Assembly: GCA_903895855.1 (NCBI GenBank)
Contig: CAITVN010000238.1
Coordinates: 1 to 64,000, forward strand
Direction: 5' to 3'
From: Oligoflexia bacterium
Lineage (GTDB): Bacteria; Bdellovibrionota; UBA1018
Length of the DNA stretch: 64,000 bases
Part shown: positions 9,187 to 18,276 of the stretch, piece by piece
Position numbering within the stretch: the stretch's first letter is position 1
Layout of the letters: every line of letters starts with the position of its first letter
The notes under the pieces: model-generated
Databases searched by the model: none
The model's input: the letters and a program-made list of their open reading frames with translations, nothing else
Told to the model about the DNA's origin: nothing
Position numbers and translations under genes: made by a program

Positions 9187-9854
9187 GCTGCGTTGTACCC
9201 CTCAAATGTTTTAGCTAGTGAGAACTGAGCGCCAACAGCTTGAACCTCTAAGGTGTAGAAATTAGGAGTCGAAGAAGTATTCACGGTTGGCACAGCAATG
9301 AACAAAAGCTCTTGCACTAGTTTTTGGTTTGAGTTGTTAGACGCTAGCGTGACGGGTGTTGCCATTGTGAATTTGATCGGTGCCTCAATCATAAAGCCTG
9401 AAGGCGAGATTCTCTGGATTTTTCCACCGAGAGAAAATGAACCTATTGGCATTTGAGCGCCCTGAAAAGTACACCTCAATAAGTTACTGATTTTTGCGAT
9501 CTTAGCCAATTTGTTCATGAGGCTAAGAGCTCTGATCGGCTTGAGACAATAGTCGCTTGCCCCCAGTGAAATGCACCGCTGTATCACCTCGATATCTCGG
9601 TTTGCAGAAATCACCATGATCGGTATCTGTCGAAGTAATTTGTCTGCCTGGCAGGTTGCAATGAATGCGAACGGATTGCCCTTCGGAAGACTGATATCGA
9701 TGGTGATTAAGTGAGGGGCCTGGGTTTTTAGAAAGCTCATGGCCTCATCAAGTGAGTTGACAAGGGTCGGCACCCAGTCGGCGCTTTCAAAAAGGCGCCG
9801 TAGTAAGAGCTTTTGCGTTGAATCGGCTTCGACTATCAGTACTGATTTAGCCAC
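9183..9854 (-). CDS. Response regulator: REC domain plus PilZ-like domain
   Basis: The 223-residue protein carries a receiver domain: VLIVEAD at the start, TIDISLP with the phospho-Asp near 53, VISAN near 82, and CLKPI with the conserved Lys near 105. A ~90-residue C-terminal beta-rich segment (GSFSLGGKIQRISPSGFMIE) has the shape of a PilZ domain. One acidic-cluster residue is changed (EAD in place of EDD or DDD), yet an acidic pair remains. It is the middle gene of a three-gene reverse cluster: 11 nt after the PilZ gene and overlapping the next regulator by ATGA. A role in c-di-GMP-linked motility or surface behaviour is inferred from the family only. Confidence 0.7.
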   Translation of the reverse strand: MAKSVLIVEADSTQKLLLRRLFESADWVPTLVNSLDEAMSFLKTQAPHLITIDISLPKGNPFAFIATCQADKLLRQIPIMVISANRDIEVIQRCISLGASDYCLKPIRALSLMNKLAKIAKISNLLRCTFQGAQMPIGSFSLGGKIQRISPSGFMIEAPIKFTMATPVTLASNNSNQKLVQELLFIAVPTVNTSSTPNFYTLEVQAVGAQFSLAKTFEGYNAA

Positions 9855-9865
9855 TCACACTCCCG

Positions 9866-10375
9866 TTAACCAACCGAGTTTCTATGATCAGTGACGGCGC
9901 CACTTTCATAGTCAGCAATTGCCTGCACGAATTTGACAAATTTGACGTAGGTTCGATACGATGAAAAATTTTTATTTGCCTCGCATCCAAATCGAACATA
10001 AGAAATTTGATCGTCAATTTGAGAAATCTTTGACCGCACTGCAAATCCCAGGCGAATTCGAGTGCTTCGGGTAAACTGAAACTCTAGACAAATCTCGGTG
10101 TCATCTGTCTTCACTGATTCGAGTAGTCTCGTTGGTACTCGAAATGAACAGCCGGTCTCGCTCAGTTCAAGTAAATTCACTGGGGCTGGCGATGTGCCGT
10201 TGATCAGGCAATAGATTTGGGTCATTTCGTTTAGAAAAAACCGTTCTGACTCACGTCGTTCTTTCTCGGCTTTCGCTGCGCGAATCTTCGTGAGGCTCAC
10301 CACATTAGATTTTGATGCCTCGTTGTCTGCCGTGCCTGTTTTATTCTTTGTCGGTCTTTTGATGTGCTTTGACAT
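9866..10375 (-). CDS. PilZ domain protein
   Basis: The 169-residue protein has a Lys-rich N-terminal tail, then RRESERFFLNE near 40-50. This is close to the RxxxR c-di-GMP-binding motif that precedes a PilZ barrel. LLELSETGCSFRVP near 70-83 corresponds to the (D/N)xSxxG element. Both hallmarks suggest real c-di-GMP binding, unlike the two regulators downstream. I chose the ATG at 10375, with GGGAG 11 nt upstream, over an earlier in-frame start at 10444. It leads the REC-PilZ cluster on the reverse strand. Confidence 0.7.
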   Translation of the reverse strand: MSKHIKRPTKNKTGTADNEASKSNVVSLTKIRAAKAEKERRESERFFLNEMTQIYCLINGTSPAPVNLLELSETGCSFRVPTRLLESVKTDDTEICLEFQFTRSTRIRLGFAVRSKISQIDDQISYVRFGCEANKNFSSYRTYVKFVKFVQAIADYESGAVTDHRNSVG

Positions 10376-10462
10376 AAATGTGCTTACTCCCTCATGAGTC
10401 TTATCGGACGCACGCGGCACTTGTGTGAGCACTATTTGAGGCAAAAACCCGTCAAAAAATTG

Positions 10463-11434
10463 TCAAAACGCGGTGACCCTTGAGGCCTGATGACTCTTAG
10501 TAAAGAACTCAAGCTGCGGAAAGAAAAAGGTGTGTACCAAGTTATGCTCCCAGACGTGAGTGTGCGAATCGGCGGCACCAGCATCCCAGGTCACGTCAAC
10601 GGGTGACCAAATGCCGTCGAGAAAAACTTCATTCCAGGCGTGGGTAGGCGAAGTGTCAGGGTCTAAGTCAGCCCAAGATTCTCCCATCTCGGGTTGAATT
10701 GCGAAACCAGATATCACTCTGGCCTTAATGCCAAGGGCACGCAAAAGTGCGGTAGTCAGAGTAGAGAAGTCTGAGCAGACCCCAGTCTTACGATTAAATG
10801 CTGAGACGGCGTCATGAGGCTGGTTCAGGTAGGTTTGATCTTCGGTTGATCTCAAGTCATAGGTGAGGTAGTTCGCCACCCAGTCGTGTACGGCCAGTGA
10901 CTGTTCTTTCGGTGAAAGTTGCGCTACATGGTTGTTTGCGCTGGCGTTGGCAACAATTGTTTTTGCAGTAGAAATAATTTGTGGATCGTCGCTTTGTGCC
11001 ATGGTGGTTGGTAGTAAGTATTCAAGATTGCGAGGGTCAGTGTTCGTGACCTCAAAATTTGCAATCCAGCGAAAGTTGACGCCATAAGCCTGGTTCTCAG
11101 AAGTGGCAAAAAGCCTGAGTTGGTATTTTCCGGCACCATCGTAAAAATAGAAAGTTCCTTGTAGGGCGCCGTGCTCGACTTTCAGTACGCCGCCTTGTTT
11201 TTCAGCGCCCCCATCTTTAGTAAACTCAAAGAAAGCAAAATTGTATTGGGCGCCAATGTTGCCATTGTAACTGATTTTGCTTTCACCTGTCTGTGTGTCT
11301 GCCAGGGTTAGGCCTCTAATGGTCACCGGGGCTGCGTGGGATACCTGAGTGGCCGCAATGAGTGAGGCAGTGCAAGAAAGCAAGATCGCGAAAGACGCTA
11401 TTGGGCGCAAATTAACGTTAAACTGAAAATACAT
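10463..11434 (-). CDS. Exported transglutaminase-like cysteine protease
   Basis: The 323-residue product has a signal peptide ending near VSHAA (residues 31-35), a beta-rich N-terminal domain of about 130 residues, and a transglutaminase core at about 160-290. The catalytic triad is visible: Cys220 in KTGVCSDFS, His265 in THAWNEVF and Asp280 in PVDVTWD. Family members cleave or cross-link peptides, and many bacterial ones are proteases. The length and domain order are normal. It stands alone on the reverse strand upstream of the PilZ cluster. The exported location points to work on the cell wall or on external protein. Confidence 0.85.
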   Translation of the reverse strand: MYFQFNVNLRPIASFAILLSCTASLIAATQVSHAAPVTIRGLTLADTQTGESKISYNGNIGAQYNFAFFEFTKDGGAEKQGGVLKVEHGALQGTFYFYDGAGKYQLRLFATSENQAYGVNFRWIANFEVTNTDPRNLEYLLPTTMAQSDDPQIISTAKTIVANASANNHVAQLSPKEQSLAVHDWVANYLTYDLRSTEDQTYLNQPHDAVSAFNRKTGVCSDFSTLTTALLRALGIKARVISGFAIQPEMGESWADLDPDTSPTHAWNEVFLDGIWSPVDVTWDAGAADSHTHVWEHNLVHTFFFPQLEFFTKSHQASRVTAF

Positions 11435-11534
11435 ATTAAACCCCGTTCCCTTGATACTCGTTAGCGCCCGATTGGGAGTTGCGTCAATTATATATCACTG
11501 TTCGATACAGCGTTTCGAGCTATGATCTGACTTT

Positions 11535-12341
11535 ATGAGAAAAAATCGCCAAAACTTGAGCAGTCGATTTCTGGTTAAGACTCTATTTTGTATATTGTTT
11601 TTGTGTTTGTTTGTTCGAGCGCCGCTAGCCTCACTATTAAGCGATACGGCGGCGATGCGCGACTTGAGTGAGGGTCTGCTTTCGCAATTTAACCCAAAGG
11701 GCGTCGCGATGATTCCTAGTTGGGATGACGACGATTTCTTTGAACTCGGCATTGCGTTGGGGGCGGTTCAAAGCAAGAGCTTGTCGCTTCCGCTGAGTGA
11801 GTTACCGGGGTTAGAGTCGGTATCTAATGACGTGAGCAAGTTGCCGCTATTGCCAACCGTTCCGGTACCCTACCTACGCATTCATCCGTATTCTACCGTT
11901 GATCTGACGGCGCAAGGCATTCCGCCCATCTCAATTGGGTCATCGGGTGTGGGTTCGTGGAATGTCGGATTGAGTTGGGCATACCTCGAACAATTTACCT
12001 TCGGACTGCCAATCAAGGCTGGCGTTAAGTTGAACTACTTCAACTCAAAAATTGAGAAGCTCCCAGACATTTCGGTAACCGAAACGGGATTCTCGCTTAT
12101 GCAAACAGTGGGAAAGTCGTTTGGAAAACTCGGGCTAGTAGCTGGATTTGGTTTTGTGCAAGGAACGCTTGGTCTAAAGGCAAGCGCGAGTAAGTTCGCG
12201 TTATCAGAAACTCCAAAGTCACTAGGAACTTTGTTTTCACTCGGAAGTTTTTATCAATGGGGAGCATTTCGAACTGGCTTAGAGTGGAACTGGATTGGCT
12301 CAGTTTCGTCTGGAGCCCTAAAACTGGGGTTTTCATTATGA
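11535..12341 (+). CDS. Putative outer-membrane beta-barrel protein
   Basis: The 268-residue protein starts with a basic N-terminus and a hydrophobic signal (LFCILFLCLFVRAPLAS). Its second half alternates short amphipathic strands rich in Gly, aromatic residues and Ser, and it ends LKLGFSL with a terminal aromatic, as outer-membrane barrels do. I do not recognise the family. It is the first gene of an apparent four-gene operon: the next gene overlaps it by ATGA at 12338-12341. An export or porin-like role is inference from composition. Confidence 0.65.
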   Translation: MRKNRQNLSSRFLVKTLFCILFLCLFVRAPLASLLSDTAAMRDLSEGLLSQFNPKGVAMIPSWDDDDFFELGIALGAVQSKSLSLPLSELPGLESVSNDVSKLPLLPTVPVPYLRIHPYSTVDLTAQGIPPISIGSSGVGSWNVGLSWAYLEQFTFGLPIKAGVKLNYFNSKIEKLPDISVTETGFSLMQTVGKSFGKLGLVAGFGFVQGTLGLKASASKFALSETPKSLGTLFSLGSFYQWGAFRTGLEWNWIGSVSSGALKLGFSL

Positions 12342-13699
12342 TTTACTTCTATTTTCTTCTACTTCAGCTCACCCAAATGCTTGGGACGGCTGTGTTTGCC
12401 TCAGACGAAGAGGTAAGTCATGACTACGAGATTGGTCGCGAAGAGGCAGTGTTTTTCTACAAGACTCAGAAGTGTGCGACGGCTTTAGAGAAGATCGAAG
12501 AGATTCAGGCCGAAAATCGCTCAGACTACGAGCTCTATAATCTTTCTGGCCTGTGCAAAACAGAATTGAAAGATTATGCAGGTGCCCAGCAGAGTTTTTT
12601 GAAAGCCCTTGATGTTTGTGATGACCCAGAAACCCGCGCCCTGATTCGCCTGAATATGGCTGAAACCTTGAAGGCTCAAAAAGATGTTGCGGGCAGTTTA
12701 CAGCAGATCAGAAAGGCTTTGGCTGAGGCGCCGAATTCAGAAGTGGTCGCAAAGGCGGCCAGTGGCACAGGCGGTGCTGGGTTGGTGAAGAAGCTAAAAT
12801 CCTCAAATGAAAAATCGCTAAGATTTTCAGGAAAATTCGCGGCCGGTACAACCTTTGATACCAATGCGTTGCTGCGAGCGGGGGGTAGTGAAAACGCTCT
12901 GAGCGTGTCATCACTCAAGGGCATGAGTGTGCCAGTGTCGGCCTCGGCTCGCGCAATCTTCTCTGACGACGGCGGTGGCATCTATGAGACGCCGTTAAAA
13001 ATTTCTTATCAGCCCTACCTCACGAAAGAATTGCGCACTTTGTCTGCAATTGATTTGGGAGCGGGATTCAACTCTCTATGGGTACTCAGTGGCTCGAAAC
13101 GTGTGGGTATGGGGCTTTGGGGTCACGGATTTTTTACCAATGCCAACGGTTATCAAGCGCTGTTGTGGGAGACTCGGCTTTCTCCGACACTGACTTTCGG
13201 CATCAGTGACAGCTCAAAGAAGAGAATCACCATCAGCTTGCCTGTGAACTTGGGAAGATTTGCGAATGACTCTGAAACCTATTCGATTCGTAAGTCCTAC
13301 ACGAGGTTTGAGGTTGCTGCTGATTTGCGTGAGCCAACGACCGATGCCATTGCCGTGGGCGCAGGAGTTGGGGCCTTTCTTCACGAGACGGTTGGCGAAC
13401 AAATGCAAAATTACGGTTTTAAGGCGTCACCTCATCTTGCAAAACGCTTTTGGGGTCTATTTGATTTCAATGCGCAAGTTGATTACCGTTACTCGTATTT
13501 TCCAAACACTACCGAGGTGAGAAGTGATCACTTTATTTCGGGTGGCTTAGATTTGTCGTCGCGATTTCTCAAAAATCTCATAGGAGAGAGTGCCCTCACC
13601 GGAGTTCTGGCGGTGGCATTTGAAAAAAATACGTCAACCCAAAGTGCCCAAACCTATTCACGTACGGTGCTTTCGTTGGGAGTTCAATATGATTGGTAG
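12338..13699 (+). CDS. TPR-containing exported protein with C-terminal barrel-like region
   Basis: The 453-residue protein has a signal peptide (residues 1-20) and two to three tetratricopeptide-like helical repeats at about 25-125 (YELYNLSGLCKTELKDYAGA, then LIRLNMAETLKAQKDVAG). A ~280-residue region of alternating strands follows and ends GVQYDW, a typical outer-membrane barrel end. TPR-plus-barrel proteins of this shape often act in surface protein export or assembly, but the specific family is not recognised. I took the ATG at 12338 because it overlaps the preceding stop by 4 nt and begins the signal peptide. Confidence 0.65.
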   Translation: MIYFYFLLLQLTQMLGTAVFASDEEVSHDYEIGREEAVFFYKTQKCATALEKIEEIQAENRSDYELYNLSGLCKTELKDYAGAQQSFLKALDVCDDPETRALIRLNMAETLKAQKDVAGSLQQIRKALAEAPNSEVVAKAASGTGGAGLVKKLKSSNEKSLRFSGKFAAGTTFDTNALLRAGGSENALSVSSLKGMSVPVSASARAIFSDDGGGIYETPLKISYQPYLTKELRTLSAIDLGAGFNSLWVLSGSKRVGMGLWGHGFFTNANGYQALLWETRLSPTLTFGISDSSKKRITISLPVNLGRFANDSETYSIRKSYTRFEVAADLREPTTDAIAVGAGVGAFLHETVGEQMQNYGFKASPHLAKRFWGLFDFNAQVDYRYSYFPNTTEVRSDHFISGGLDLSSRFLKNLIGESALTGVLAVAFEKNTSTQSAQTYSRTVLSLGVQYDW

Positions 13700-14690
13700 G
13701 CAAAAATTCAGCAAAAGTAATATGAGAGATTGTAGAAGAACGGCGCTAACCGTTACTCTGATTGGGTTGCTGGCGGTGATTTCCGTCTCACAGGCCGCTT
13801 CAGATTCTGTAGCGCCGCCCCAGGTGATACATGTCGGCACCCTCATTGCCGTCGAGGGAAGTGTTACCGTGATCAGAAAAAGTGATTCAGGTGAAATGCG
13901 AGAAATTGGCAAAGTGGCGCTTTCAATAAACGACAGTGACCAGGTAGAGACTGGAGCCAGTTCAAAAGCTAAACTACTTTTTTCTGATCGATCACTTTTT
14001 CTTTTAGACTCAGATTCGGCCCTGCGATTTCACGGCGATAAGGATCTCTCTGAATACGAAGTGACTCGCGGAAAGGTTCGCGCTCTCGTTGGAAAGCGAA
14101 AACGAACGAATCGATTTGTCATTCGATCACGGTCGGCGGTCATGGGTGTGCGGGGTACCGAGGTCGCCATTGGCGACGGCGAATTGGCCTGCGTTAGCGG
14201 CTCTTGCGAAATCGAAAACGGAAAAGAAAATTGGACCTTAAAAAGCGGTGACTCTTGGAAAGAACAAGACGGCAAAGGTTCGGTTTCGAAGACCTCAAAA
14301 GAGGATATTGATCGACGTTTCTCTAACCCAAGATCAGAAAAACTCAAGTCGCAGCACGATGATGATCTCAAGGACCTGAAGAACTCGAAAACAACGTTCG
14401 CCAATCGGGCCAATGAAGCTCCTTCGGCCGACCAAACTAAAGATCAAGGTGCAGTAGAGCCGATTAATAAGAACGATCTTGTCAATCTCGTTGAAGGTTC
14501 GACCCAATCTGAAGCTGAGGGAATACTTCAAGAAGCGGTAGACTTTGATCACAACCTGCATGAGTTGCCCCTCACTAGCCACCGAGATTTTCAGACAAGT
14601 TCAATGGGGGTAGATGTTGTGCACGAGCAAATTGGCCGTAAGTTCAATTTTATTCTCGAGCAGCATGAGATTGCTCCAAATGTTAAATAA
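13689..14690 (+). CDS. Exported FecR-domain protein
   Basis: The 333-residue product has a signal sequence (LTVTLIGLLAVISVSQAAS) and then a FecR-type beta domain at about 60-170: VGTLIAVEGSVTVIR, a central VETGASSKAKLLFSD, and SAVMGVRGTEVAI, the signature RGT motif. No transmembrane helix or sigma-factor partner is present, so it is not a FecR anti-sigma protein of the iron-uptake kind. Periplasmic FecR domains of this sort occur in surface polymer and adhesin systems. The C-terminal third is charged and low in structure. It overlaps the TPR-barrel gene by 11 nt. An ATG at 13722 is a possible alternative start. Confidence 0.75.
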   Translation: MIGRQKFSKSNMRDCRRTALTVTLIGLLAVISVSQAASDSVAPPQVIHVGTLIAVEGSVTVIRKSDSGEMREIGKVALSINDSDQVETGASSKAKLLFSDRSLFLLDSDSALRFHGDKDLSEYEVTRGKVRALVGKRKRTNRFVIRSRSAVMGVRGTEVAIGDGELACVSGSCEIENGKENWTLKSGDSWKEQDGKGSVSKTSKEDIDRRFSNPRSEKLKSQHDDDLKDLKNSKTTFANRANEAPSADQTKDQGAVEPINKNDLVNLVEGSTQSEAEGILQEAVDFDHNLHELPLTSHRDFQTSSMGVDVVHEQIGRKFNFILEQHEIAPNVK

Positions 14691-14708
14691 ATGATTTGAG
14701 GTGCAGTG

Positions 14709-15689
14709 ATGAAATCTATAAAACCTATTTTAGTTTTGCTTTCAGTTAATTTTGTTGTGAGCTGTGGGAGTGGCGAAAGAAAAATTTACGACGCCCCGCT
14801 TTTTCAGTTGTCAAAAATTGGAGCCATTCAAGAGCGCAAAAACCTAGAAGCAAAAGCTGCGACGGTTTCTGAAAACTGCATTGTGTCGAGTTATCAGTTT
14901 CGAGTGACTGACGCTAATGGAGATCTGCTGATCGACCGAGTTGATCAGGTACGCCCAGATTTTTCAAAGATTGGCAGTATTTCTGGCTCTCCGTCGATTG
15001 ATCGACTGATTTCTGCCTTTAACATCAAAGAAAGCTTCACCCTACCCTTTGTCGATTCGAATGCCGAATTGGCAGCAGCTCAGATGTCTTTTATCGGGGT
15101 GGTCAAACTCTGTGACGAAATCTGGGGCGGTGCCGGCAAAATTTCGACACTGACTACCCAGTTTTATGGAGGGGGCACCTTTGATTTGACCGCAAATAGT
15201 ACGCAGACTAGCGATCTTTGCAGCTCAGATGCAACCTGCTTGGTCTCGACCTCGTATGCGAGCCCGTTGATTCCATCTAAGTTAGACGATAGTTTGCAAA
15301 GCTTTATTGATAATGATGATAAGAAGAATTTTGTGCCAGTGAGACTTCTTCACACGGGGGTAGATTGCAAAGATGATGCTGCGAGTGGTGGCACTCGAAA
15401 CAAAATCGCTGTTGAGATGAGTTTGGGTTCAGGCACCGAAGCCATCGTGAGCGACTTTAAGGGCACCGATGCGAATTCGTATGAGCTGGTCGAAAATGAC
15501 GAAAATCCTACGGTGCTTGTTTCACTTATTCCTGATTTTGACTACAAAGTGACCTTCACTCAGGGCTCGGGTACGGGGTGTACTTTAGGAAAAACCAATG
15601 AAATCACGGTGAAAATCGCTCATTCTGAGGTCTTCGATGCCAGCCAAAATCGCATTGCCCAAATGGTCGACCGCACCGTCGCCTGGTAA
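14709..15689 (+). CDS. Lipoprotein of unknown function
   Basis: The 326-residue protein begins MKSIKPILVLLSVNFVVSCG, whose VVSC forms a good lipobox, so it is a lipidated envelope protein. The body contains several Cys residues (for example in LCSSDATCLV) that probably form disulfides, and no catalytic motif I recognise. The ATG at 14709 is chosen with GAGG 7 nt upstream; a GTG immediately before it is less likely. It is the fourth gene of the barrel, TPR-barrel, FecR and lipoprotein series, 18 nt after the FecR gene. Confidence 0.75.
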   Translation: MKSIKPILVLLSVNFVVSCGSGERKIYDAPLFQLSKIGAIQERKNLEAKAATVSENCIVSSYQFRVTDANGDLLIDRVDQVRPDFSKIGSISGSPSIDRLISAFNIKESFTLPFVDSNAELAAAQMSFIGVVKLCDEIWGGAGKISTLTTQFYGGGTFDLTANSTQTSDLCSSDATCLVSTSYASPLIPSKLDDSLQSFIDNDDKKNFVPVRLLHTGVDCKDDAASGGTRNKIAVEMSLGSGTEAIVSDFKGTDANSYELVENDENPTVLVSLIPDFDYKVTFTQGSGTGCTLGKTNEITVKIAHSEVFDASQNRIAQMVDRTVAW

Positions 15690-15757
15690 TGGCCCTTCAT
15701 TTCAATTAGTTATGTGTAATTGACGGCAGGGGTAAATCGGCGTTATTCTATAAGGGT

Positions 15758-16234
15758 ATGAGAAAAACACAAAATTTGGCGTTAGTTGCGTTGATCGTTT
15801 TTTCTGCCGCTACATTATGGAGAGCGCAGGCGAGTACGTTTGGAACGACCGCAAAGGCGCCACCCCCGTTTTACTATGGTGGGACCTTTTCGTGTATTCA
15901 GGCAGGAAAAACTACCGAAAATTATGCAGTCGGATTGTATGTGCAGGCAGATCAAAAAGCCGGGCGAGTATGTGTTTCACTTGAGAAGTCTAAATGTGAG
16001 AAAAAGAACTTGAGTGATGAGGCTAGACTTGAAGCCGATCTCAGAAGTTTGAATCAGCAAGATTGGGTTACAATTGCCGAAATGAAAGCCTGGAGGGTCA
16101 CCGACAATGTGGGTGGCTTCAGAGTAACTAATAATGACACTTCGGGGTTTGCCGTGATGCCGCCGCAGATCTTGCTGTCAATCAAAGGTCTTTCGAAAGC
16201 TTGTCTCGCCGCTGGTATTTTGCGGCGGTATTAG
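15758..16234 (+). CDS. Small exported protein, unknown function
   Basis: The 158-residue protein has a signal peptide (LALVALIVFSAATLWRAQAS) and four Cys residues in the mature part (FSCIQ, GRVCVS, SKCEKK, KACLA), consistent with two disulfide bridges in the periplasm or outside. No family is recognised. A 68-nt gap with AT-rich sequence separates it from the lipoprotein operon upstream, so it may have its own promoter. The YkgJ-type gene follows after 17 nt. Confidence 0.65.
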   Translation: MRKTQNLALVALIVFSAATLWRAQASTFGTTAKAPPPFYYGGTFSCIQAGKTTENYAVGLYVQADQKAGRVCVSLEKSKCEKKNLSDEARLEADLRSLNQQDWVTIAEMKAWRVTDNVGGFRVTNNDTSGFAVMPPQILLSIKGLSKACLAAGILRRY

Positions 16235-16251
16235 AGAGACTCAGTTCGTCT

Positions 16252-16629
16252 ATGAAACTTCACCCCTGCCAAACTTGCGGTGCGTGCTGCACCAAATTTA
16301 CTGTGAAGTTCTATTGGCGTGAAACCGAAGATCCGACGTTGAGAGTTCCAACTGAACTCACGGTTGAAAACGGCCCCTTTCACAATGCCATGCAAGGTAC
16401 AACTTCGAATCGCCACATTCGTTGCGTCGCGCTTCGCGGCCAATTGTGTAAGCAAGTCTCGTGTTCGATTTATGAGCATCGTCCGACGCCCTGCCGAGAG
16501 TTCATGGCGTCGTTTGAAGATGGCACCAAGAACGAACGCTGTGATCAGGTGAGAATCGAGATTGGTTTGAATCCGCTGACTCGCAATGATTGGTCAGAAA
16601 AACAGCCGCTAGAGAAAAGTAAGGCGTAG
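16252..16629 (+). CDS. YkgJ-family cysteine-cluster protein (putative Fe/Zn-binding)
   Basis: The 125-residue protein starts MKLHPCQTCGACCTKF, the CxxCxxCC cluster of the YkgJ (CxxCxxCC domain, UPF0153) family. Further Cys residues follow in HIRCVAL, KQVSCSIYEHRPTPCREF and NERCDQ, the standard second half of the metal-binding fold. The molecular role of the family is not settled. I start at the ATG at 16252 because family members begin just before the first Cys. The 3' end overlaps the convergent UbiB-type gene by 21 nt. Confidence 0.85.
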   Translation: MKLHPCQTCGACCTKFTVKFYWRETEDPTLRVPTELTVENGPFHNAMQGTTSNRHIRCVALRGQLCKQVSCSIYEHRPTPCREFMASFEDGTKNERCDQVRIEIGLNPLTRNDWSEKQPLEKSKA

Positions 16630-18273
16630 AAAACTATAAACCCCAAGGCTGAAAAAAATCACCGATACGGTGGGGTATTCGCCCAGCATCCAACCTTGAG
16701 AATATGAAAGGCTAACGGCTGAGGTGAGCATAAAGCCGATGGTTAAGAGCGACAGGCTGAGACGCTTCGAGTTTTGATCGAGCACTTGGTTCATTTCGCC
16801 TAATTGGTCAGAATGAATTTCGAACGCGAAATCATCTTGTGCGAATTTTCGAAACATCCAGCGAATTTGTCTCGGCAAAACCTGCAATAGGGCCGCGACG
16901 TCTTTTGAAATCCACAGCAGTTCTTTAGTGAGTTTTTGTGGTGAATACTGGCTGCGAACGATGTCTTGAATGAGGTCTTTACCAGAGGCCATCAAGTCAA
17001 AATCAGGGTCAAGGGTTCGGCCCATACCCTCGATTGTCACGATCGCCTTGAACACAATCATCCAGTCGCCAGGCACTTTGATTTCGTATTTTGTCGCAAT
17101 TTTTGTCGCTTCAATGAGAATTTTTCCGGCGTTCAGGTCTTTGAGTGACAAGCCCATGTAGGGAGACAGAGTATTTCTCAGCTCTCTTTGAAACCCATCG
17201 AAGTCAATCGAGGCGCCAGCGGCACCGAGTTCAGCGTAAAGAAAACAGAGGTTTTCATAGTCTTCGGTAAGCAGCGCCATAACCATATTTGCCAATTGGT
17301 CGCGTGATTTGGGCGAGAGCCTGCCCACAATTCCAAAATCAATGATGCCCAGGCGATTTCCAGGCAAGATAAAGAGATTTCCGCCGTGTAGGTCGCCATG
17401 AAAAAGACCGTCGAGCATGATGGATTTAAAGAAAGCGCGCGATCCGACTTGCACCACAAATTTTCGGTCAATGTTTGCGGCCTCGAGGGCCTTGGTGTCA
17501 GTGACCCGAATGCCTTCAAATTTTTGTTGAGTGAGAATGCGGTTGGTGCTCAACTCTTTGTACACTTTTGGAATCGCTATTTCAGGAAAGGTCGAAAGAT
17601 TTTCGGCCATTTTCTGCATGTTATTCGCTTCGACCTTAAAATCGAGTTCATAAGAAATAGAGCGAAAAAATTCATCGACGATGATAGTGGGGCCAATAAT
17701 TTGAGTTTCAGGCACGTAGCGCTCAAGCAGGTTGGCGAGGAATGCTAAAAGAGAAATATCGTTTTCGATCTGTTTCGAAATATCGGGCCGCTGCACTTTG
17801 ATGACGACTTTTTCGCCGGTAAACAAGGTGGCTTCATGCACTTGCCCGATGCTAGCCGCCGCGAGGGGTGACGGGTTAAATTCGGCAAACGCTTTTTCAA
17901 TCGGAATGCCGAGTTCTTTTTCGATTTGCGCACGAACAATATCGCCAGACAGGGGCAAGACCCCGTCTTGAAGTTTCGTAAACTCTTCGATGTAGGCTTC
18001 GGGTAGTAGGTCTGAGCGGGTCGAGAGCACTTGCCCGAGCTTCACAAAGGTGGGGCCCAGTTCTTCAAAGGCCATGCGCAGTCTTTCTGGCATACTGCGG
18101 TCAACTTGGGGTGACGCAAAGGCAGCTAATCGGCTAGGAAGAAATTTTTCAAGCTGCATTCGCTCGACAATATCGGCAAAGCCATGTTTGGCGAAGGTGC
18201 TCAAGATTTGTCTGAGTCTGCCCACATTTTTAACGGCCTGCCCGATGCGTTTTCCTGTTTTTAGTATTCGCAT
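16609..18273 (-). CDS. ubiB: UbiB/ABC1/AarF-family atypical kinase
   Basis: The 554-residue protein has the UbiB hallmarks in order. A KxGQ-type N-terminal helix is in PTFVKLGQVLSTRSDLLP. It is followed by AAASIGQVHEATLF, the Ala-rich loop, and KVVIKVQRPDI with the catalytic-type Lys. HGDLHGGNLFI and IIDFGIVGRL supply the catalytic loop and the DFG element. Two hydrophobic C-terminal segments would anchor it in the membrane. Family members support ubiquinone or lipid metabolism as ATPases. It lies 3 nt downstream of the RNase R gene on the same strand, so the two are likely co-transcribed. The symbol is by homology; several paralogues are common. Confidence 0.9.
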   Translation of the reverse strand: MRILKTGKRIGQAVKNVGRLRQILSTFAKHGFADIVERMQLEKFLPSRLAAFASPQVDRSMPERLRMAFEELGPTFVKLGQVLSTRSDLLPEAYIEEFTKLQDGVLPLSGDIVRAQIEKELGIPIEKAFAEFNPSPLAAASIGQVHEATLFTGEKVVIKVQRPDISKQIENDISLLAFLANLLERYVPETQIIGPTIIVDEFFRSISYELDFKVEANNMQKMAENLSTFPEIAIPKVYKELSTNRILTQQKFEGIRVTDTKALEAANIDRKFVVQVGSRAFFKSIMLDGLFHGDLHGGNLFILPGNRLGIIDFGIVGRLSPKSRDQLANMVMALLTEDYENLCFLYAELGAAGASIDFDGFQRELRNTLSPYMGLSLKDLNAGKILIEATKIATKYEIKVPGDWMIVFKAIVTIEGMGRTLDPDFDLMASGKDLIQDIVRSQYSPQKLTKELLWISKDVAALLQVLPRQIRWMFRKFAQDDFAFEIHSDQLGEMNQVLDQNSKRLSLSLLTIGFMLTSAVSLSYSQGWMLGEYPTVSVIFFSLGVYSFLRLTFL

Positions 18274-18276
18274 TTG

